Notes under the pieces: generated by a model | Told to the model about the DNA's origin: nothing | Database searches by the model: none | What the model saw: only the letters and a program-made list of their open reading frames with translations | Program-made: the position numbers and the translations under genes | Source of the DNA: Comamonas sp. | Lineage (GTDB): Bacteria; Pseudomonadota; Gammaproteobacteria; Burkholderiales; Burkholderiaceae_C | Assembly: GCA_019236485.1 (NCBI GenBank) | Contig: JAFAIY010000404.1 | Span: 1-7,392 of the forward strand | Length of the DNA stretch: 7,392 nucleotides | Reading direction: 5' to 3' | Shown: in pieces, positions 1 through 6,734 of the stretch | How positions within the stretch are numbered: position 1 is the stretch's first letter | Layout: every line of letters starts with the position of its first letter

Positions 1-278
1 CATCCCTGATATACCCTCAACCGCCCCAGCATGCTGAACAGGCTGAAGAGTCTTCCAAGCTCTTCGTCGCTGGTCGCTGAAGAGAACTCGGGACTGGCGC
101 GCCGTTTCAGCTCATGCACGTCCCAGTTGGAAATCGCGGCGACGATGGCCGTATTGGCGTATTCCTTGCTCTCTTTGTCGAGGGCATTACCTTTGACGAC
201 AAGAGTCGAAGTCCCCACTACCACAGCGACAAAGATGCCAAGGAAGACGCCGCCCAGAATCATGAGAGTTCTTTTCAC
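1..278 (-). CDS. Membrane-anchored protein of unknown function (partial, N-terminus)
   Basis: The reading frame is open from a GTG at 278-276 to the left window edge, giving 92 residues without a stop; the C-terminus lies outside. I do not recognise the family. The first residues are basic (MKRT), followed by one strongly hydrophobic segment at about residues 5-28 (rich in Val, Leu, Ile and Gly), then a soluble part from about residue 29 that looks helical and charged, with an SNWD at 50-53 and an RASPEF at 60-65. This pattern fits a single-pass inner-membrane anchor with a periplasmic domain. There is no lipobox cysteine and no clear signal peptidase site. The GTG was chosen because an AAGGAGGTG lies six bases upstream (counted from AGGAGG); the next in-frame ATG (codon 6) is too far from it and would cut the hydrophobic segment. 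It follows spoVR on the same strand after 216 bases, so it is probably a separate transcription unit. The existence of the gene is likely; its function is unknown. Confidence 0.75.
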   Translation of the reverse strand, partial: MKRTLMILGGVFLGIFVAVVVGTSTLVVKGNALDKESKEYANTAIVAAISNWDVHELKRRASPEFSSATSDEELGRLFSLFSMLGRLRVYQG

Positions 279-282
279 GAAG

Positions 283-291
283 CACCTCCTT
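283..291 (-). promoter_or_regulatory. Strong Shine-Dalgarno for the GTG-start gene
   Basis: Read on the minus strand this is AAGGAGGTG, almost fully complementary to the 16S rRNA 3' end. It ends four bases before the GTG at 278-276 (six bases from the AGGAGG core). It decides the start of the left-edge gene, whose start codon is not ATG. Confidence 0.8.
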
Positions 292-494
292 GGCGATTAG
301 TCGAAAGCCCTACTACCCTACTAATTGATTTCACAGTGACCGCGCATAGGTCAGCCGCTTCGTAGCCGAGCAGAAGCGACATTCGAATGCCCCGCAGAGA
401 GTACAGACGAACGGCAGGCAATGACCGAATTCCGCCGACCTGCGAGCCCCCGGGCACAGGTAGCCAATTCAATCGGGATGCATACCGAGCACGC

Positions 495-2123
495 TCAGCT
501 GCTTGGAGCCGGCACGGAATGCAGCAGCGTGGGCGTCACGCCGTCGCCGTTGACGCTTTCCAGCTTGACGCCAAAGCCCCACAGGCGCGCCACATGCTTG
601 AGCACCTCAAGCGCGTCGTCGGCCAGCGGCCGGCCCTGGTACTGGGTGTGGCGCAGGGTCAGGCAGCGGTCGCCGCGCAGGTTCACGTTCCAGACCTGGA
701 TATTGGGCTCGCGCACTCCCAGGTCGTACTGCTGGGACAGCAACTGACGCAGCGTGCGATAGCCGTCCTCGTCATGGATGGCGCTGACCAGCAGCTCGCG
801 CTCGCTGGGGTCGTCGTGGATCGCGAACAGCCGCATGTCGCGCATCAGCTGCGGGCTCAGGAACTGGCCGACAAAGCTCTCGTCCTTGTAATTGCGCATG
901 GCGTGGTGCAGCGCCGGCAGCCAGGGCGTGCCGGCCATGTCGGGGAACCAGCGCCGGTCTTCCTCGGTGGGGTTCTGGCAGATGCGGCGGATGTCGCGGT
1001 ACATCGCAAAGCCCAGCGCATAGGGATTGATACCGCTGTAGGCGCGGTGCCCGGCCGGCGGCTGGTAGATCACATTGGTGTGCGAGGACAGCCATTCGAT
1101 CATCACGCCGTTGGTGAGCCAGCCCTCGTCATACAAGGTATTGAGCAGGGTGTAGTGCCAGAAGGTGGCCCAGCCTTCGTTCATCACCTGGGTCTGGCGC
1201 TGTGGGTAGAAGTACTGGGCGATCTTGCGCACTATGCGCATGATCTCGCGCTGCCAGGGCTCGAGCAAAGGGGCGTTCTTTTCAATGAAGTAGAGGATGT
1301 TTTCCTCCGGCTCCTTGGGAAAGCGTTCGTTTTCCTGGGCCAGATTGTCCTTGCCGCGGCGCTCTGGCAGGGTGCGCCACAGCACGTTGACCTGCTGCTG
1401 CACATAGGCCTCGCGCTGCTCGCGCTCGGCGCGCTCGCGGGCCAGACTTTTCTTGGAGGGCCGGCAATAGCGATCGACGCCGAAGTTGGCCAGCGCATGG
1501 CAGGAGTCCAGCAACTGCTCCACCGCATCCAGGCCGTACTGCTCCTCGCACTGGGACACATAGTCGCGCGCATAGACCAGGTAGTCGATGATGCTGCCCG
1601 AATCGGCCCACATGCGAAACAGATAGTTGTTCTTGAAAAAGCTGTTGTGGCCATAGGCCGCATGGGCGATCACCAGCGCCTGCATGGCCGTGCTGTTTTC
1701 CTCCATCAGATAGCTGATGCAGGGGTTGGCATTGATGACGATCTCGTAGGCCAGACCCATATAGCCGCGCCGGTAGCGCCTCTCGGTGGCCAGAAACTCC
1801 TTGCCATAGCTCCAGTGGCGGTAATTGACGGGCATGCCCACGCTGGCATAGGCATCCATCATCTGCTCGGCGGTAATGATCTCGAGCTGGTTGGGGTAGG
1901 TGTCGAGGCCGTAGCGCTCGGCCGTGGCCGCAATCACGGTGTGGTAGCGCTCTATCAGCTCGAAGGTCCAGTCGCTGGGATCGGGCAGCGGATGCGCGGG
2001 GCGCTTGCCGGCCGGCAGCGGCGCGACGGGCACATCGCGCGGAGTGCGCTCGTTCACGACGGCCGCCCTGCCGTGGTGGGCGCCTAAGCTGGGGGCCAGC
2101 ACGGGATATTGAGAGAGGTTCAT
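495..2123 (-). CDS. spoVR: SpoVR/YcgB family protein
   Basis: The 542-residue protein closely matches the SpoVR family (E. coli YcgB is about 510 residues). In Bacillus subtilis SpoV R is linked to spore cortex formation; in non-sporulating proteobacteria its biochemical role is unknown. Recognisable conserved stretches are DWTFEL (51-56), EQMMDAYASVGMP (86-98), LAYEIVINANPCISYLMEEN (124-143), HAAYGHNSFFKNN (154-166), NEGWATFWHY (315-324), INPYALGFAMYRDI (365-378), PTEEDRRWFPD (385-395) and NLRGDR (481-486). The invariant His and Glu residues (H154, H159, E316, H323) look like a possible metal site, but this is inference. Residues 1 to about 48 are a Pro/Ala-rich extension longer than in YcgB. 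The ATG is supported by its four-base overlap with the yeaH stop and by an AGGGGG at 2133-2128. It is the last gene of the prkA-yeaH-spoVR operon. No convincing terminator follows. The family call is very secure. Confidence 0.96.
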   Translation of the reverse strand: MNLSQYPVLAPSLGAHHGRAAVVNERTPRDVPVAPLPAGKRPAHPLPDPSDWTFELIERYHTVIAATAERYGLDTYPNQLEIITAEQMMDAYASVGMPVNYRHWSYGKEFLATERRYRRGYMGLAYEIVINANPCISYLMEENSTAMQALVIAHAAYGHNSFFKNNYLFRMWADSGSIIDYLVYARDYVSQCEEQYGLDAVEQLLDSCHALANFGVDRYCRPSKKSLARERAEREQREAYVQQQVNVLWRTLPERRGKDNLAQENERFPKEPEENILYFIEKNAPLLEPWQREIMRIVRKIAQYFYPQRQTQVMNEGWATFWHYTLLNTLYDEGWLTNGVMIEWLSSHTNVIYQPPAGHRAYSGINPYALGFAMYRDIRRICQNPTEEDRRWFPDMAGTPWLPALHHAMRNYKDESFVGQFLSPQLMRDMRLFAIHDDPSERELLVSAIHDEDGYRTLRQLLSQQYDLGVREPNIQVWNVNLRGDRCLTLRHTQYQGRPLADDALEVLKHVARLWGFGVKLESVNGDGVTPTLLHSVPAPSS

Positions 2124-3385
2124 ATTGCCCCCTCTTTCTTGAACAGATCGCGAAACACGGGGTAGATCTCACCGGGCTCGGATACCTTGCGCATCGCGAA
2201 GTGGGGAAACAGCGGCGCCAGCTGGCTGTATTCCTCCCACAGGTTCTGCTCTTCCTGCACCACTTGCACATAGGCGTAATAGCGCACCAGCGGCAGGATT
2301 TTCTCGACCAGCAGATTGCGGCAGTTGCTGCCGTCGTCCTGGAAGTTGTCGCCATCGCTGGCCTGGGCCACATAGATGTTCCAGTCGCCCACGGGGTAGC
2401 GCGCGCGGATGATCTGGTCGAGCAGCACCAGCGCGCTGCTGACCACCGTGCCGCCGCTCTCCTGCGAATGGAAGAACTCGTCTTCGCTGACCTCGGCCGC
2501 CTGGGTATGGTGGCGGATGAAGACGATCTCAATCTTCTCGTAGTGTCGCGTGAGAAACAGGTACAGCAGTATGAAGAAGCGCTTGGCCAGATCCTTGCGC
2601 TCCTCGTCCATGGAGCCCGACACGTCCATCACGCAGAACATCACGGCCTGGCTGCTGGGCACGGGCACCTTGGCGCGGTTGCGAAAGCGCAGGTCCAGGG
2701 GATCGAGAAACGCCACCTTGCCCATGCGCGCCTTGAGCGCGTCTATGCGCCGCTGCAGTTCGGCCACGGCCTCGCTGGTGCCGTCGTCCTGGGCCAGCAG
2801 GGCGTCGAGCTCCTCCTGCAGCCGCTGCAGCTCGCGGTGCGGCGCCTTGGTCAAGGCAATGCGCCGCCCTAGGGCGCCGCGCATGGTGCGCAACACCGCC
2901 AGATTGTGCGGCGTGCCGTCGTGGCTGTAGCCGGCGCGGCGCGTCTTGTACTGCAGAGTGCTCGCGATATGGGTGCGCAACAGGCGCGGCAGGGCCAGGT
3001 CTTCAAAGAACAGCTCCATGAACTCTTCCTTGGACAGGGTAAAGGTGAAGTCGTCCTCCCCCTCCCCGCTGTCGCTGGCCTGGGAACCCGTGCCGCCAGC
3101 CCCGCCCTGGGGCCGGGGAATGCGGTCACCGCGCACATGGTCGCTATTGCCCGGGTGCACGGAGTCGCGCACGCCCCCCGGGCCGTGGCGGAACACCGGC
3201 TCGTGGATGTCCTTGCGGGGAATGGTGATGTTCTCGGCCTGGTCGATATGGCGGATGTCGCGCTTGGCAACGGCCTGCCGCACCGCCTCGGCGATCTGTT
3301 CCTTGAAGCGACGCACAAAACGCTCGCGATTGCCCACCGATTTATTCTTGCCTGCGAGCCTGCGGTCGATGATTTGTAATGCCAT
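2120..3385 (-). CDS. yeaH: YeaH, DUF444/von Willebrand A domain protein
   Basis: The 421-residue protein matches the YeaH/YhbH family (E. coli YeaH is 427 residues) over its whole length. The basic N-terminus (MALQIIDRRLAGKNKS) is typical. Residues about 66-110 form a Gly-, Asp- and Arg-rich, probably disordered stretch. A charged helical or coiled-coil region follows at about 180-222, and then a von Willebrand factor A domain from about 245 to 375. Its metal-ion-dependent adhesion site is complete: DVSGS at 254-258, the threonine of GGTVVSSAL at 313, and the aspartate of ASDGDN at 344. No signal peptide or membrane segment is seen, so the protein is cytoplasmic. In enterobacteria yeaH is co-transcribed with yeaG (prkA) and induced by nitrogen limitation and stationary phase; the molecular function is unproven. 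The gene lies 35 bases after prkA with its own AGGGGG Shine-Dalgarno (3396-3391), and its TGA overlaps the spoVR ATG, indicating translational coupling. Confidence 0.96.
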   Translation of the reverse strand: MALQIIDRRLAGKNKSVGNRERFVRRFKEQIAEAVRQAVAKRDIRHIDQAENITIPRKDIHEPVFRHGPGGVRDSVHPGNSDHVRGDRIPRPQGGAGGTGSQASDSGEGEDDFTFTLSKEEFMELFFEDLALPRLLRTHIASTLQYKTRRAGYSHDGTPHNLAVLRTMRGALGRRIALTKAPHRELQRLQEELDALLAQDDGTSEAVAELQRRIDALKARMGKVAFLDPLDLRFRNRAKVPVPSSQAVMFCVMDVSGSMDEERKDLAKRFFILLYLFLTRHYEKIEIVFIRHHTQAAEVSEDEFFHSQESGGTVVSSALVLLDQIIRARYPVGDWNIYVAQASDGDNFQDDGSNCRNLLVEKILPLVRYYAYVQVVQEEQNLWEEYSQLAPLFPHFAMRKVSEPGEIYPVFRDLFKKEGAI

Positions 3386-3420
3386 CTATACCCCCTGCAT
3401 GACGCAGAACCAACAGGCCA

Positions 3421-5343
3421 TCAGCTACTCTTGCGCACACGCAGATACCATTCGCACAGCAGACGCACCTGCTTGGGCGTGTAGCCCTTGGCCTCCATGC
3501 GCGTGACGAAGTCCTCGTGCTTGCGTGCATCCTCGGCGCTGGCCTTGGCGTTGAAGCTGATGACGGGCAGCAACTCCTCGGTGTTGGAGAACATCTTCTT
3601 CTCTATCACCAGGCGCAGCTTCTCGTAGCTGGTCCAGCTCGGATTCTTGCCCTGGTGATTGGCGCGCGCGCGCAGCACGAAGTTCACGATCTCGTTGCGG
3701 AAGTCCTTGGGATTGGCGATGCCCGCAGGTTTCTCGACTTTTTCCAGCTCGGCGTTGAGCGCGTTGCGGTCGAACACCTCGCCGGTGTCGGTGTCGCGAT
3801 ACTCGCTGTCCTGGATCCAGTAGTCAGCATAGGTGACATAGCGGTCGAAGATGTTCTGGCCGTACTCGCTATAGCTCTCCAGATAGGCGGTCTGGATTTC
3901 CTTGCCTATGAACTCTGCATAGCGCTGCGACAGGTATTCCTTGATGAAGCCTATGTACTTGGTCTCAAGCTCGGCGGGGAACTGCTCGCGCTCGATCTGC
4001 TGCTCCAGCACATACATCAGGTGCACGGGGTTGGCCGCCACCTCGGTGCTGTCGTAGTTGAAGACCTTGGCCAGGATCTTGAAGGCAAAGCGCGTGGAGA
4101 TGCCCGTCATGCCCTCGTCCACACCCGCATAGTCGCGGTACTCCTGGTAGCTCTTGGCGCGCGGGTCCGTGTCCTTAAGGCTTTCGCCGTCGTAGACCTG
4201 CATCTTGCTGAAAATGCTGGAATTTTCCGGCTCCTTCAGGCGCGTGAGCACGGAGAACTGCGCCATCATCTTCAACGTTCCCGGAGCGCACACGGCATGG
4301 GCCAGCGAGGACTCGCGGATCAGCTTCTCGTAGATCTTCACCTCTTCGGAAACGCGCAGGCAGTAAGGCACTTTAACGATGTAGATGCGATCCAGAAAAG
4401 CTTCGTTATTGCGGTTGTTGCGGAACGCCTTCCACTCGCTCTCGTTGCTGTGCGCCAGCACCAGCCCGTCGAAGGGGATCGCGCCAAAACCCTCCGTGCC
4501 CTTGTAGTTGCCCTCCTGTGTCGCGGTGAGCAGCGGATGCAGCACCTTGATGGGGGCCTTGAACATCTCGACGAACTCCAGCAGGCCCTGGTTGGCCAGG
4601 CACAGGCCGCCCGAGTAGCTATAGGCGTCGGTGTCGTCCTGGGCATAGTTCTCGAGCTTGCGGATATCCACCTTGCCCACCAGGCTGGAGATATCCTGGT
4701 TGTTCTCGTCGCCGGGCTCGGTCTTGGCAATCGCCACCTGCCTGAGGATGCTCGGATAGCGCTTGACGACGCGGAACTGGCGGATGTCGCCGCCGTACTC
4801 TTCGAGGCGCTTGACGGCCCAGGGCGAGAGCACATGCTGCAGGCAGCGCCTGGGGATGCCGAACTGCTCCTCCAGCACCGGCCCGTCTTCCACGACATCG
4901 AACAGACCCAACGGCGACTCGTTCACCGGCGAGCCCTTGAGCGCGTAGAACGGCACTTTCTGCATCAGGTATTTGAGGCGCTCGGCGATCGAGCTCTTGC
5001 CGCCGCCCACCGGCCCCAGCAGATACAGGATCTGCTTGCGCTCCTCCAGCCCCTGGGCCGCATGGCGGAAGAAACTCACCACCTGCTCTATCGAGTCCTC
5101 CATGCCGTAGAACTCGGAAAAAGCCGGATAGCGGCGGATGACCTTGTTGGCGAACAGACGTGACAGCCGTGGGTCGTTGCGCGTGTCCACCATCTCGGGC
5201 TCACCCATGGCCTCCAGCATGCGCCGGGCGGAGCTCTCATAGGCCATGGGATCACGCTGGCACAGGGCCAGGAACTCATCGACCGACATCTCCTCCTCGC
5301 GCAGATGAACGTAACGCGCAGCGGTGTTGCTGATGACATCCAT
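3421..5343 (-). CDS. prkA: PrkA/YeaG AAA+ ATPase and putative serine protein kinase
   Basis: The 640-residue protein matches PrkA (E. coli YeaG is 644 residues) from end to end. The N-terminal AAA+ domain has a Walker A motif GPVGGGKSS at 110-118. A hydrophobic strand ending in ANQG (249-253 region, followed by LLEFVEMFKAP) takes the Walker B position. HSNESEW at 298-304 and the arginine-containing RNNRNNEAFLDR (308-319) are the sensor and arginine-finger region typical of the family. The C-terminal part (about 400-640) is the PrkA C-terminal domain, distantly related to kinase folds. Serine phosphorylation has been reported for PrkA, although B. subtilis PrkA has also been proposed to act as a protease, so the activity is debated. 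The start is the ATG at 5343 because AGGGGAGGT lies three bases upstream and the protein aligns there with homologues; the frame stays open further upstream (to 5490) without family similarity. It is the first gene of the operon with yeaH and spoVR. Confidence 0.97.
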   Translation of the reverse strand: MDVISNTAARYVHLREEEMSVDEFLALCQRDPMAYESSARRMLEAMGEPEMVDTRNDPRLSRLFANKVIRRYPAFSEFYGMEDSIEQVVSFFRHAAQGLEERKQILYLLGPVGGGKSSIAERLKYLMQKVPFYALKGSPVNESPLGLFDVVEDGPVLEEQFGIPRRCLQHVLSPWAVKRLEEYGGDIRQFRVVKRYPSILRQVAIAKTEPGDENNQDISSLVGKVDIRKLENYAQDDTDAYSYSGGLCLANQGLLEFVEMFKAPIKVLHPLLTATQEGNYKGTEGFGAIPFDGLVLAHSNESEWKAFRNNRNNEAFLDRIYIVKVPYCLRVSEEVKIYEKLIRESSLAHAVCAPGTLKMMAQFSVLTRLKEPENSSIFSKMQVYDGESLKDTDPRAKSYQEYRDYAGVDEGMTGISTRFAFKILAKVFNYDSTEVAANPVHLMYVLEQQIEREQFPAELETKYIGFIKEYLSQRYAEFIGKEIQTAYLESYSEYGQNIFDRYVTYADYWIQDSEYRDTDTGEVFDRNALNAELEKVEKPAGIANPKDFRNEIVNFVLRARANHQGKNPSWTSYEKLRLVIEKKMFSNTEELLPVISFNAKASAEDARKHEDFVTRMEAKGYTPKQVRLLCEWYLRVRKSS

Positions 5344-5346
5344 ACG

Positions 5347-5355
5347 ACCTCCCCT
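5347..5355 (-). promoter_or_regulatory. Strong Shine-Dalgarno for prkA
   Basis: On the minus strand this reads AGGGGAGGT, with the GGAGG core four bases before the ATG at 5343. It fixes the prkA start against the longer open frame reaching to 5490, for which no comparable site or family similarity is visible. Confidence 0.75.
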
Positions 5356-5416
5356 GGCGACACCCCAAGGCGAACAGTGCCGCGAAGTTGCAAGGCATTC
5401 GCTACCGTATGGGGAG

Positions 5417-5443
5417 TTTGTAGCATCTTGCCCAGGCTTTGAA
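5417..5443 (-). promoter_or_regulatory. Possible prkA operon promoter
   Basis: On the minus strand an extended -10-like TGCTACAAA (hexamer TACAAA at 5422-5417) follows a weak -35-like TTCAAA (5443-5438) with a short spacer of 15 bases. Transcription from here would leave a leader of about 65 bases before the prkA ATG. I searched by eye for a -24/-12 (sigma-54) promoter, as is known for enterobacterial yeaGH, and saw no convincing TGGCAC-N5-TTGC match. This call is by eye and weak. Confidence 0.25.
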
Positions 5444-5680
5444 CAGGCGACCCGTCCTACAAACACGCGCAGGCCAATACCCCAACTCAAGGCAGGCCGA
5501 ATGCGCCCCTACCCGGCTCCAGACAAGCCTGGCGCGGGCCTCATGGAAGCAGGTGGCAGCGAGCAGGAAAGAATAGCGAGGCCTGCCAAGCAGCGCGCCA
5601 CAGAGCAAGGCTTAGCCTGTAAAAAAGGGAGCTACTGACGCCAGGAACATCTGCTTTTCTACTAGCTTCGACCTGAAAAC

Positions 5681-5720
5681 CAATAGCTATCCAGCGCAAC
5701 AAGCTCTTTTTTTCAATAGC
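5681..5720. repeat. Short direct repeat CAATAGC with T-tract; possible degenerate intergenic repeat
   Basis: CAATAGC occurs at 5681-5687 and again at 5714-5720, flanking AGCTATCCAGCGC-like sequence and a seven-T run with one further T-rich flank (5707-5713). The arrangement AATAGCTAT, AGCGC, CAAGC, T-run resembles a short AGC/AGCGC-type sequence I recall as common between genes in Comamonadaceae. Identity with that repeat is from memory and unverified. Next to the exporter stop codon it could act in transcript 3'-end formation, but the pairing visible here is only four bases (AGCT/AGCT) and the T-run faces the plus direction, so it is not a good terminator for the exporter. Confidence 0.3.
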
Positions 5721-5728
5721 AGCAAGAT

Positions 5729-6637
5729 TCAACCCGCGGTCGCCGCCGATGCCTGGGGCGCGGCGCTCTTGGCGCCGGGCCGCGTCATCGCGCTGCCCAT
5801 GGCCGCGCCCATGATGCAGGCGATGGCCAGCCACTGCACCGGCGCCAAATGCTCGCCCAGCAGCAGCATGCCCATGAGTGCCGCGACGGCAGGCTCGGTC
5901 GCCAGCGCGATGCCAAAGGTCGCGGGCGGCAGGCGGCGCAGCGCCAGCATCTCCAGCGTATAGGGCAAGGCGCTGGAGATGGCGGCCACCATCAGGCCGA
6001 ACAGCAGCACCGATGGCGCGAGCAGCTTGGCGCCGGCCTCGGCCACGCCAAAGGGCACGACCACCAGGGCCGCACAGGCCAGTCCCAGCGAGACGGCCTG
6101 GCCGCTGGGCACATGGCTCATGCGCTGACCCAGCAGAATGTACAAGGCCCAGCAAACGGCAGCGCCCACCGCGCAGGCAATGCCCTGGGGAGAGAGCGCC
6201 AGCGCGGAAGCACCGCCGGCGCCTATGCCTATGGGCAGGATCAGGGCCAGCCCGGCCACGGCCAGCGCCAGCCAGACGAAGTCCACGGGCCGGCGCGAAT
6301 GGTAGATGGCCACGGCCAGCGGCCCCGAGAACTCGATGGCCACGGCCAGCCCGAAGGGAATGCTGCGCAGCGCCATGTAGAACATGAGGTTCATGCCGCC
6401 CAGCACCACGCCGAAGCGCAGCAGCGCCCAGGCCTGCTGGCGATTCAGCGTCCAACGCCAGGGTCGCCATACGCAGACCAGAATCAGCGCCGCGAATCCC
6501 ACGCGCAAGGCCGAGGTGCCCTGCGCTCCCACCAGCGGAAACAATTGCTTGGCCAGGGAGGTACCCACCCCCAGGGAGGTGACCGAGCCCAATACGGCCA
6601 GCAGAGGCCACCAGTGATTCCAGCGATTTTTCGACAT
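5729..6637 (-). CDS. EamA-family amino-acid exporter, RhtA-like
   Basis: The 302-residue protein has about ten hydrophobic segments (roughly residues 11-30, 39-57, 73-90, 94-112, 119-138, 152-170, 179-197, 209-229, 237-259 and 263-284), the twin five-helix EamA/DMT layout. It is closest to RhtA, the E. coli inner-membrane threonine/homoserine exporter (295 residues). Diagnostic stretches are MALRSIPFGLAVAIEFSGP (88-106), SSALPYTLEMLALRRLP (221-237), LATEPAVAALMGMLLLGEHL (245-264) and WLAIACIMGAAMGSAM (269-284). RhtA lowers toxic cytoplasmic threonine and homoserine; the actual substrate here cannot be read from sequence, so no symbol is given. The start at ATG 6637 (MSKNRW) places the first helix correctly but has no clear Shine-Dalgarno; an in-frame GTG eight codons upstream (6661) is a less likely alternative. 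The C-terminal tail after about 286 is Ala-rich. The gene is divergent from an Lrp/AsnC regulator 97 bases away, which probably controls it. Confidence 0.93.
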   Translation of the reverse strand: MSKNRWNHWWPLLAVLGSVTSLGVGTSLAKQLFPLVGAQGTSALRVGFAALILVCVWRPWRWTLNRQQAWALLRFGVVLGGMNLMFYMALRSIPFGLAVAIEFSGPLAVAIYHSRRPVDFVWLALAVAGLALILPIGIGAGGASALALSPQGIACAVGAAVCWALYILLGQRMSHVPSGQAVSLGLACAALVVVPFGVAEAGAKLLAPSVLLFGLMVAAISSALPYTLEMLALRRLPPATFGIALATEPAVAALMGMLLLGEHLAPVQWLAIACIMGAAMGSAMTRPGAKSAAPQASAATAG

Positions 6638-6643
6638 AGCGAC

Positions 6644-6659
6644 GTACGATATTGCATAC
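6644..6659. promoter_or_regulatory. Imperfect dyad near the exporter start
   Basis: GTACGATATTGCATAC is an imperfect 16-base dyad (10 of 16 positions match its own reverse complement) with an AT-rich centre, lying just upstream of the exporter ATG. Its length and AT centre are in the general style of Lrp-family sites, and on the minus strand it includes a -10-like TATGCAAT. The call is weak and by eye. Confidence 0.25.
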
Positions 6660-6666
6660 ACCGCGT

Positions 6667-6684
6667 GGAAATCGCTTGATTTCC
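6667..6684. promoter_or_regulatory. Inverted repeat GGAAATC-N4-GATTTCC, candidate operator
   Basis: Two perfect seven-base arms, 6667-6673 and 6678-6684, flank GCTT. The palindrome sits in the middle of the 97-base gap between the divergent exporter and Lrp/AsnC genes, about 30 bases from the exporter ATG and 50 from the regulator ATG. Size and position suit a dimer-binding operator for the neighbouring Lrp/AsnC regulator, which in this family often controls itself and a divergent gene. No T-run follows on either strand, so a terminator is unlikely. Binding is inference. Confidence 0.5.
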
Positions 6685-6734
6685 GCCAGTTTTGTGCAAG
6701 TTTCGCTCTCTCGCCCTCCTCTCCCGCCACCACC

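Larger units (their letters stand above)
5344..5728. other. 385-base non-coding stretch between prkA and the exporter gene
   Basis: The stretch separates the start of prkA from the end of the exporter gene, both on the minus strand. It holds the prkA Shine-Dalgarno and a possible promoter in its left part (5344-5450) and an AT-richer repeat-like segment in its right part (about 5630-5726). Open frames across it (for example minus-strand 5608-5402 and plus-strand 5324-5638) show no recognisable protein character and no ribosome binding site, so I see no gene here. Confidence 0.6.

Noticed and set aside
380..389. Perfect ten-base palindrome CATTCGAATG between spoVR and the left-edge gene
   Set aside because: It is short enough to occur by chance, is not repeated in the window and has no positional relation to a visible promoter.
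275..472. 65-codon minus-strand frame between spoVR and the left-edge gene
   Set aside because: No ribosome binding site, no recognisable features, and it overlaps the well-supported Shine-Dalgarno and start of the left-edge gene.
387..2087. Long plus-strand open frame (566 codons) opposite spoVR
   Set aside because: It is an antisense shadow of a strongly supported gene; long antisense frames are expected in GC-rich coding DNA. The translation is a low-complexity mix rich in Ala, Val, His, Gln and Gly with no recognisable domain.
1282..2532. Minus-strand frame (416 codons) across the yeaH-spoVR junction
   Set aside because: It lies out of frame over two clear genes and is Arg/Ala/Ser-rich, typical of a frame-shifted shadow.
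3517..5163. Long plus-strand open frame (548 codons) opposite prkA
   Set aside because: Same reasoning: it mirrors prkA codons, is rich in Leu, Ala, His and Val, and has no family character.
5344..5490. Upstream in-frame extension of prkA to an ATG at 5490
   Set aside because: The extra 49 residues have no PrkA similarity, and the ATG at 5343 has a strong Shine-Dalgarno and matches the family length.
5541..6611. Minus-strand frame (356 codons) overlapping the exporter gene
   Set aside because: It is a shadow frame of the exporter, Gly/Arg/Ala-rich and without the membrane segments seen in the true frame.
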